From contig JAWKLL010000028.1 in the NCBI GenBank assembly GCA_041392765.1, positions 1 through 64,000 on the forward strand: a stretch of 64,000 bases of DNA, in the 5' to 3' direction. A model generated the notes under the pieces. That model searched no databases, had not been told where the DNA came from, and saw only the letters and a list, made by a program, of their open reading frames with translations. This DNA is from Lewinella sp041392765 (GTDB taxonomy: Bacteria > Bacteroidota > Bacteroidia > Chitinophagales > Saprospiraceae). This document shows positions 57,514 through 64,000 of the stretch, piece by piece (position 1 is the first letter of the stretch; every line of letters begins with the position of its first letter). Both the position numbers and the translations under genes were made by a program.

Positions 57514-57982
57514 ATGTTTTCAAACGCAGGAAAATATGCGATAAGGGCTGTTTTATATATGGCCACGCAAAAGAAGGACGGCATGCTGGGCAACAAAGAG
57601 TTAGCTGCGGCATTAGGTGTGCCTGCACCTTTTTTGGGGAAAATTCTACAGCAGTTAGAGAGTAAACAGGGGCTTATTAGCTCTGTGAAAGGCCCAGGGG
57701 GAGGTTTTTACCTCAGCAGGGAACAGTTGCTGAATCCCTTGTTGGAGGTGATTCTCACCATTGACGGTAACGATGTTCTCGGCACTTGCATACTTGGTTT
57801 TGCCACAATGTTCTTCCCAGAACCCTTGTCCATTGCACGGACATACAGCAGTGTTTCGTAAAAAGCTATTGCAACAGTTGAAAGTCCCATTCGGGACATC
57901 GCTAAAAAAGTGGCGCGGCAAGAGCTTTCTCAGCCCCTTTGATTACGGTGATTTTGATGCAGTCAACCGGACTTTAAATTAA
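57514..57982 (+). CDS. Rrf2-family regulator with three cysteines (NsrR-like), one frameshift
   Basis: An about 155-residue winged-helix regulator. The N-terminus FSNAGKYAIRAVLYMATQ and recognition helix region AAALGVPAPFLGKILQQLES are typical of Rrf2 proteins, followed by the wing VKGPGGGFYLSR. After a frame change near 57800 (one T too many) the reading is GTCILGLPQCSSQNPCPLH, with cysteines spaced C-x6-C-x5-C, as in Fe-S-binding members such as NsrR and RirA. Divergent to nosZ and followed by a cytochrome c gene, so nitric oxide or redox control of the nos region is a fair guess. Confidence 0.8.
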
Positions 57983-58006
57983 GAAACCAACCTATTTAAT
58001 ACAGCT

Positions 58007-58495
58007 ATGAAAAAGTTCTTTTTTCCTTTATTCGGACTGCTACTTACTTTCAGTACTTGTGGTGGCTCGGATAGCAATGATGCTTCCTCCTCATCTGGCG
58101 GAGGCGATCCTATGTCTTATACCAAAACGGAACCTCCTAAGGAAGATGATGGTAAAGGAGTAGGTGCCATCACCTCCGTAGCGTTGAACGACCCGCTCAA
58201 TACTGACATGGTAGGGAGTGGTAAAGGCATTTATGAAATGAAATGCGCTGCTTGCCATAAACTTACCGATCAGCGAGTGGTAGGCCCTGGCTGGAAGGGC
58301 GTTACTTCCAAGCGCAAACCTGAATGGATTATGAATATGATCCTCAATGTGGATGTGATGTTGGAAGAAGACCCCACGGCTCAGAAGCTTTTGGAGGAAT
58401 GTTTGACCCGGATGCCTAACCAAAATATGACAGAGAAGGAAGCCAGAGACATCCTGGAATTTATGTATGCCAATGATGCAGGTTCGGTAAACTAA
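58007..58495 (+). CDS. Class I c-type cytochrome lipoprotein
   Basis: A 162-residue lipoprotein: the signal ends LTFSTCGG, with the lipid-anchored Cys near residue 18. A Ser/Gly-rich linker leads to a single cytochrome c domain with the heme site MKCAACHKL and a distal Met in TRMPNQNMTEKE. Similar cytochromes lie in clade II nos clusters and probably carry electrons to NosZ. It lies 24 bases after the Rrf2 regulator gene. Confidence 0.88.
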   Translation: MKKFFFPLFGLLLTFSTCGGSDSNDASSSSGGGDPMSYTKTEPPKEDDGKGVGAITSVALNDPLNTDMVGSGKGIYEMKCAACHKLTDQRVVGPGWKGVTSKRKPEWIMNMILNVDVMLEEDPTAQKLLEECLTRMPNQNMTEKEARDILEFMYANDAGSVN

Positions 58496-58595
58496 TCCTG
58501 CGCAGTAGGGGGGGCAAGTTGATATCGTTTAGCCAACATCTTCGCCCCCCTAATCATTTATATCCCCAATCCACATTTCGCTAAAATCTAGTTGT

Positions 58596-59836
58596 ATGTT
58601 ATCTCAGTCTCGCATCTGGTATAAGGTGGCGATATTAAACTTTGTGCTGGCTACTCTGGCTGGTGCCTTACTGCGTTTTGCTTTCGTCAAGGAAATCACT
58701 TGGTTGGATTATAAAAATGTACTTCATGCCCATTCTCACGTAGCTATGCTGGGATGGATTTTCCCAGTGCTGGTAGGGTTGCTTGTGGATGAATGGATAC
58801 AACCCGATGCAGCACTCCGGCGTACCTTTACCCAACTTTTATACGCCAATCAGGTAGCGGTATTGGGTATGTATCTTACTTTTCCTGTGCAGGGCTATGC
58901 AGCAGGCTCTATCTTTTTTTCCAGTTTACAGGTCGTCGTTTCTTATGTGATAGTTTACCAAATCATCAAAGCGGCCCGATCGATGGAAAGCACTTGGTCG
59001 GGAAGATGGATTAAAACGGGGCTGGTTTTTTTGCTGGTTTCCTCTTTGGGGCTTTGGGCAATTGGACCTATCACGGCTGGGGGTATGCGTGCTTCTATTT
59101 GGTTTTACTTGGCGGTTCAGTTTTACCTTCATTTTCAGTTCAACGGATGGTTTATATTTACTGTTGTCGGTTTATTGCTCAGGGCGGTGGAAGTTAAGGG
59201 GATAAAAATTCGTGACATACAGCAACGTAGTTTTTTTATTCCTGCTGCTTTCCTGCCCACTTACTTATGCGCTGGCCGTAGCCTGGTCGCACACGGTGTC
59301 GGGGGTGTTGATCGTCAATGGGGTAGGGGTGTTGCTTCAGTTAGGAGCTTTGCTAGTCCTATGGAGTATGATAAAAAAATACAACTTAGGTAGTTTGTCA
59401 GAGGGTATGGCAGGTTGGTTGCTGCGCATTTCATTTGCCACATTTGCCACCAAAGTGTTAATGCAAACCTTAGTAGTCGTGCCCTTCGTAGCCGAAGCCG
59501 CCTACACTATTCGCAACTATGTAATTGGTTTTATCCACCTGTTGTTACTGGGGGCTGTTTCTGGTTTTTTGCTCAGTCGATTAGTAGAGGAACCGCGTAC
59601 TCACCATCTCTAACAACACCACACGCATAGGTGTTTACTTGTTTACTGCGGGTTTTCTGATTTCTGAAACGCTGTTATTTCTCCAAGGTACTATGTTTTG
59701 GGGAGCCAAAGGTTTTTTACCCTATTATTACGAATTATTGTTTGTCGGTAGCTCTCTCATTCCCCTCGGTGGTCTGTTACTACTGATTGATCAAATGAGG
59801 CAAAAAGCAACGCCCAAACCACTTGATAATTCTTGA
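58596..59836 (+). CDS. Heme-copper oxidase subunit I-like membrane protein, two frameshifts
   Basis: An about 413-residue membrane protein with roughly 11-12 helices. VLHAHSHVAMLGWIFPV near residue 45 and YLHFQFNGWFIFTVV near residue 180 have the His-rich helix patterns seen in heme-copper oxidase subunit I and in NnrS-type proteins. The full set of six ligand histidines is not visible, so catalysis is uncertain. The frame breaks near 59235 (T run) and 59605; joining gives SFFLFLLLSCPLTYALAVAW and RTHHLSNNTTRIGVYLFTAG. It follows the cytochrome c gene and is probably part of the nos-linked respiratory set. Confidence 0.65.
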
Positions 59837-59976
59837 AGTAGTTGGGCGTGCCCCTGTGACCTCCCGCCTCGCTACACCACAGGGTCGGGTGCTTTCGTGC
59901 TGACGGCCCTCTGGGCGGTAGCGGCGCACCGCTACCCACTCCAGCCCCCTCACGCGGGCAGATCGTCATGGTCTAT
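59837..59976. other. Non-coding GC-rich stretch
   Basis: Holds phrases like GGCGTGCCCC and ACCACAGGGTCGGGTGC, related to the GC-rich intergenic repeat around 13370 and 24250. No gene seen. Confidence 0.4.
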
Positions 59977-60009
59977 AGTTATCGAACAACTCAAAGTTGT
60001 TTGATAACT
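59977..60009. terminator. Bidirectional terminator hairpin
   Basis: AGTTATCGAACAACT and AGTTGTTTGATAACT form a 15-base stem (two mismatches) with a three-base loop, between the convergent membrane protein and sorting-tail protein genes. Confidence 0.7.
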
Positions 60010-60024
60010 ACGGTTAGTATTTTA

Positions 60025-61899
60025 TCATCGCCCTAACATGACTTTCAGCACGCTACGCTTTTCTCCGGCTACGGCGTAGAATACGTACATCCCTGCTGGA
60101 AGCACCCGTTGGATATTTGTAAACTGGTGCTGTTTATCTTGCCTGCTTGACATAGTTGGCCAGAAAGACTGACCAATTGATAGTCAGCACCTACCCAGTC
60201 TTGGGTAAATGCTATCTCAAAACCTTGTGGGGTTTGGCGATAGGTGAAACTTTGTGCATCTTCTTCTGGTGCAGCGGGTATATCCGTATCCGATACCAAT
60301 TCAGAACAAAACCAACGTGGTATAGGCATTAATAGGTGTTAAAGAAAATGTCAACGGACTGCCAACAGGAAGGCTCATCGTCGTGATTTGGTTGTTTGTG
60401 AAAGTTATATTTAACGGTATGGAGTGAAGCGGTGACAAAGAGGCAGGTTCAATACAATCGCCAAACTGCTCAAAACCATCTATGGGTGTCATTTGCAACA
60501 CCTGGTTGTCGTATGCGAGGAGTAGTCGGTCGTTATCCTCCTTTTTCAGCGTGTGGATACGATCCAGTCCCCACGGGTAGTCGTTTTTGGTATGCCTGAA
60601 CACAACGTCATCATCCGCCCCCACGAAGTAGGCATTTCTTATCCCCTCATCCACTTCATGAATCTGCGCATCCATTTCTACTACAAAAGGGGCATAACTT
60701 GTTACACCTCCTGTTACATGGCGGTTGGTGCCTCCAACGAAGAGGAAGCGATTATCCTCTACATGAACGAAATCGTCAACCATCATTTCAATAGGCATAT
60801 TAGGCTGCGCAAAAGTTTCCTGGAAGAAAGCCGTTCCATATTGGAAATTCCCAGCCGCATCGGTGACCAATAGATAACTCAGTGGCAACCCGGTGCCCTC
60901 CCCAAAACCATCGTTTTGGTTGGGTAACGCAATGCCAAAAATACCAAAAAGGTAGAAAACGTGGTTTCCCAAAAATGCCAATCGACCATCCGGTAGTTCC
61001 TGCATGCGGTTGATGGCACCATATCCGCCGCTGCCGACGATTAGCCCCCAGTCGTCCCCGGATGCCCCTTCAAGAAACCCACCTGCGTTTTCAAACTGCC
61101 TTCCCCAAAGGAATTCCCCCGCAGCATCTAATTTGCCGATGAATGCGTTTGGTTGGCATTGGCAAGTAAAAACGATTCCCCCATCCGAGGTTTCTATGGC
61201 CGTCCTGTTAACCATTCCTTGGTTATACAGGATTAAGGCATCCGTGCGACATAGAGCGTTCGAGGGTGTTATCAGCTTTTGCCATACAAGATTCAGGTCG
61301 GCGTCTAATTTGACCATGTAGGTTTTAAGAAATGAAGGGGTATTCAACGCCTGCTCCATATTGGTAATACCGTGGAGCAAATAGCCGCCGTCTTGGGTAG
61401 CAATCAAACCTTGGGGGATGTCGGAGAAATTGCCTCCAAAATAATGCGCGGATAATACCTGAGGTGTTTGGCCAGGCCGAATTTTTATCACCCCATAATC
61501 TAAATTTTGGAGCGTGGGGGTGTTGAATAGCCCCGTGTTGATAGCGGCCAATAAGATGATATCCCCATTCTGCAGTTCATACACATCCGCTCCATAAGAA
61601 GTTTGCCAGGTAAATCCATTATTGATGCTGACATTCAAACGGAAAGACCACTCAACCTCCAGATCAGCGGTTATTTTTGTGACCATCGCTTTTGAGAATT
61701 CTGCATCGCCCCATGTTCCCACATCGAATGTTCCCCCCTCTTTAGCAGGACGGAGGTGGCTGCTTCTTTTTATGGCATTGTTGTTGACGCTGTTTTCCAA
61801 CTTTACCAGCATACTGGAGCTGGATGTTTGCCCCTGAATCAGTAAGGTGCTGAAAAGGGATAGCAAGAGAATGCCAGTCGAAATAAAGTGCTTCTTCAT
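60025..61899 (-). CDS. Secreted protein with type IX sorting tail, two frameshifts
   Basis: A 620-residue class exported protein from the ATG at 61899, with a signal peptide ending LIQGQ; the frame upstream to 62097 is rejected. The main part is beta-rich with repeated phrases of a propeller kind (WQTSYGADVYELQNGDIILL, IPQGLIATQDGGYLLHGITN, RMQELPDGRLAFLGNHVFYL). The C-terminus, after breaks near 60325 and 60112, reads VLPAGMYVFYAVAGEKRSVL and ends KVMLGR with a stop at 60025, a type A sorting domain for type IX secretion. Its job outside the cell is unknown. Confidence 0.8.
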
Positions 61900-62104
61900 A
61901 GTTGACAGTTTTTGAGTTAGCGACGGAAACAATCTGAACATTCTGTTTCCGTCAAATCTTATTGCCCCACCTACAAGGTCGGGCTTCCTAAGAATACAGC
62001 ACAAAACTAGGGGTAGAAGCGGGGTTGCTCGAAAGAAAAAGGGTATGAAAAAGGGTTGAAGGTGGGTATGAAAAAGGATTGTCGAAATAAAAAACAATAC
62101 GATA

Positions 62105-62977
62105 TTAGGGTTGATAGAATAAAATTTGTCTCATAAAAATCGAAAGAGACATGGGTATATCGTTCTCCTCCGAATAATCCTTCCACTTTTTATTGATATT
62201 ATAGACATGAGACTTCACCGTGCTTAGGCTATTGCCAAGCTGGTTGGCAATTTCTTTATTGCGCAATTGTTCGCTATACTTTTTTTGGAAGCAGGCCATT
62301 TCCGCCTGACTGAGGAGGGGAAGAAATGCTGCATAATGCGCCGCGAGATCAATATCGGGAGGATGAATCAGCCGCCTTACGTGTTCTTTGAGTAGGGCAA
62401 TAGACCATGCGTCGTGGTAAATGAGGTAAAGGCCAATCAGCAATGCCACCAACCAAGGGAAATTAAAGAAAAATATCTGTAGCAACCTCCCCATTTCTTT
62501 ATCGACCAGTTGCTCGAAAGTGATTTTTAACAATACGCTGGCTACCGTAAAAACAAAGGCCATGGTGATATTGGGAGCAGGAATCAGGGCTACGACATCC
62601 ACAAATCGGGAGCCGATATGCCCTGTTGCCCAAATAGGAGAAAGTTGTTCACGCACTCCCTTACTTTCTTCCTCCGTAGGTGCGCGGCCATGCAGTACTG
62701 TGTATTCCTCTTGGGCCATTTTTAGAATAATATCGTTGAAGGTCATCGTTCTCCACACGAAGAGTAATACGCTGACCAATGCAAACCCCACCAGTATATA
62801 GCCCGCAACTATAGGCGAAATACCCAATAATACAATCCCTCTGGTATGGGCTACAAACCGAAAAAGTGCCAATACAAGGACTGCGCCCCAGTATAAAATG
62901 AGAAGCAGGCAGAGCAAGGGACGCTCGCTGAGGAGTGTTAAGCCAAACCTTAGGAATTTGTTCTTTATCTCCATCAA
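62105..62977 (-). CDS. Membrane-anchored LuxR-type regulator
   Basis: A 290-residue protein with about five membrane segments in residues 15-200 (for example LLCLLLILYWGAVLVLALF and LVALLIGLYLIYH). Its cytoplasmic C-terminal domain has a LuxR/GerE-type helix-turn-helix, RNKEIANQLGNSLSTVKSHV. No receiver or PAS domain. It would sense something in or at the membrane and bind DNA directly. The start is one of the first two Met codons. The next gene on this strand, 205 bases downstream, encodes the sorting-tail protein, which may be its target. Confidence 0.75.
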   Translation of the reverse strand: MMEIKNKFLRFGLTLLSERPLLCLLLILYWGAVLVLALFRFVAHTRGIVLLGISPIVAGYILVGFALVSVLLFVWRTMTFNDIILKMAQEEYTVLHGRAPTEEESKGVREQLSPIWATGHIGSRFVDVVALIPAPNITMAFVFTVASVLLKITFEQLVDKEMGRLLQIFFFNFPWLVALLIGLYLIYHDAWSIALLKEHVRRLIHPPDIDLAAHYAAFLPLLSQAEMACFQKKYSEQLRNKEIANQLGNSLSTVKSHVYNINKKWKDYSEENDIPMSLSIFMRQILFYQP

Positions 62978-63202
62978 TCCTGATTGCTTATCTATATTTA
63001 ATATACGCTATTGTAGCCGAAAGATAACTAAATAATTTCATGTAGGAAGAAGACACCGTGACAAGTCCCTCCGCTTAGAAGCAGTCCACCTATTGATGGC
63101 TAAAGGTATCCTATACGCAGCAACCCCTAATGTAGCTCAGTGATATACTGGTTTTGTGGAAATTTCTCCTTTACTTTGCCGCCGGAATAAAATCCGTTGA
63201 TT

Positions 63203-64000
63203 ATGCGTATATTATTGCTGGGCAGTGGGGGCAGGGAACACGCTTTTGCGTGGAAACTAAGCCAGAGCCTGCTTTGCGAAGCCTTATTCATTGCGCCTGG
63301 CAATCCGGGTACGGCTATACATGGTATAAATGTGTCGATTGGCTTGCATGATTTTGACAAACTGCGGGATTTTGTCTTGGAGCAGGAGATTGATATGGTC
63401 GTTTGTGGCCCAGAGGAACCATTGGTCAATGGATTGCAGGATTATTTTGCCAATACGGCATCATTGCGTGCTGTTTTATTTGTAGGGCCAAGTCAGGAAG
63501 GTGCCAAGTTGGAAGGTAGTAAGGCGTATGCCAAAGCCTTTATGGAAGAGCAAGGTGTGCCCACAGCGGCTTATCGCGAATTTGGTATTGACCAGATGGA
63601 GGAGGGGCTGCGCTACTTGGACACCTGCGAACTGCCCGTGGTACTCAAAGCAGACGGACTGGCTGCGGGAAAAGGCGTGCTCATCTTGGACAGTATTCGC
63701 GAAGCCAAGGCGGAATTTAGAGCCATGCTGGACGGGAAATTTGGACAGGCTTCAGAAACGGTGGTGATTGAAGAATTTCTCAGCGGTATTGAGTTTTCTG
63801 TTTTCGTTTGGACGGATGGTAAAGACTACAAAATACTACCCGTAGCGAAGGACTACAAACGCATAGGCGAAGGAGATACCGGCTTGAACACAGGTGGAAT
63901 GGGGTCGATTTCGCACCCGCCATTTGTGGATGAGGTGATGATGAAAAAGGTGGAAACCCGCATTGTGCAGCCCACCATTGAAGGGTTGCAAGAAAGGGGC
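63203..64000 (+). CDS. purD: Phosphoribosylamine-glycine ligase, N-terminal part
   Basis: The first 266 codons of an ATP-grasp enzyme that makes glycinamide ribonucleotide in purine synthesis; the gene runs off the window end (the full enzyme is about 425-430 residues). The start MRILLLGSGGREHAFAWKLS is the Rossmann-like N-terminal domain. VVCGPEEPLVNGL, FVGPSQEGAKLEGSKAYAKA and VVLKADGLAAGKGVL are the expected blocks. VVIEEFLSGIEFSVFVWTD and GLNTGGMGSISHPPF are the ATP-grasp core. The frame is open throughout. The gap 62978-63202 has no other gene. Confidence 0.93.
   Translation, partial: MRILLLGSGGREHAFAWKLSQSLLCEALFIAPGNPGTAIHGINVSIGLHDFDKLRDFVLEQEIDMVVCGPEEPLVNGLQDYFANTASLRAVLFVGPSQEGAKLEGSKAYAKAFMEEQGVPTAAYREFGIDQMEEGLRYLDTCELPVVLKADGLAAGKGVLILDSIREAKAEFRAMLDGKFGQASETVVIEEFLSGIEFSVFVWTDGKDYKILPVAKDYKRIGEGDTGLNTGGMGSISHPPFVDEVMMKKVETRIVQPTIEGLQERG

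Noticed and set aside
61900..62097. N-terminal extension of the sorting-tail protein
   Set aside because: The signal peptide begins at 61899; the extension has no protein-like features.
1..64000. tRNA, rRNA and prophage genes
   Set aside because: I saw no cloverleaf with a GGTTCRANTCC arm, no rRNA stretches and no phage structural genes. A tRNA scan was not possible here.

Overview
This window looks like a chromosome segment of a Bacteroidota bacterium, most likely a member of the Saprospiria (the class is an inference). The signs are TonB-dependent receptors with carboxypeptidase-regulatory N-termini, a type IX secretion sorting tail, a GSCFA protein, a LytS/LytTR pair, promoters of the Bacteroidota TTTG-N18/19-TAnnTTTG type, and a clade II (Sec-type) nitrous oxide reductase cluster.

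Layout. 0.3-4.9 kb: a type I secretion-like set on the minus strand (ABC exporter, HlyD, TolC). 5-11.7 kb: an ECF sigma factor, a SulP transporter, a CBS/thioredoxin-like pair, a FixL-like heme-PAS kinase with a receiver-CRP/FNR regulator, and a GSCFA protein. 11.7-24.2 kb: a sulfatase, a class V aminotransferase, a small zinc-finger membrane protein, a DinB-fold protein, a LytS/LytTR system, secreted unknowns and a TonB receptor. 24.7-38.4 kb: an AT-rich accessory island. It holds a type I restriction-modification operon with a PrrC-like anticodon nuclease candidate between hsdS and hsdM, a Crp/small-membrane-protein cluster, and an ATPase-RloB pair. Three long direct repeats divide this island into blocks. 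38.5-42.8 kb: a dense set of palindromic elements, deoB and an OmpA-type porin. 42.8-45.6 kb: a C39-peptidase exporter and a small SPOR-like secreted protein. 45.9-48.4 kb: hmgA and fahA for tyrosine breakdown. 48.4-59.8 kb: a full nos region with copper receptor, nosYFDL, nosZ, an NsrR-like regulator, cytochrome c and a heme-copper-like membrane protein. 60-64 kb: a secreted sorting-tail protein, a membrane-anchored LuxR-type regulator and the start of purD.

How the genes fit together. The heme-PAS kinase and its receiver-CRP partner form a plausible oxygen sensor. FNR-like palindromes lie upstream of nosZ and upstream of the CBS gene next to that sensor. The OprC-like receptor would bring in copper for NosZ, with NosL and NosDFY as maturation factors, and the Rrf2 protein could add nitric oxide or Fe-S control. 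The island between the TonB receptor and deoB looks like a defence hotspot.

Two further points cut across the window. Many conserved genes carry one or more frameshifts, mostly in homopolymers, which looks more like uncorrected read errors than decay. The intergenic spaces are full of short palindromic MITE-like repeats of at least six families, several with two to four copies inside these 64 kb.
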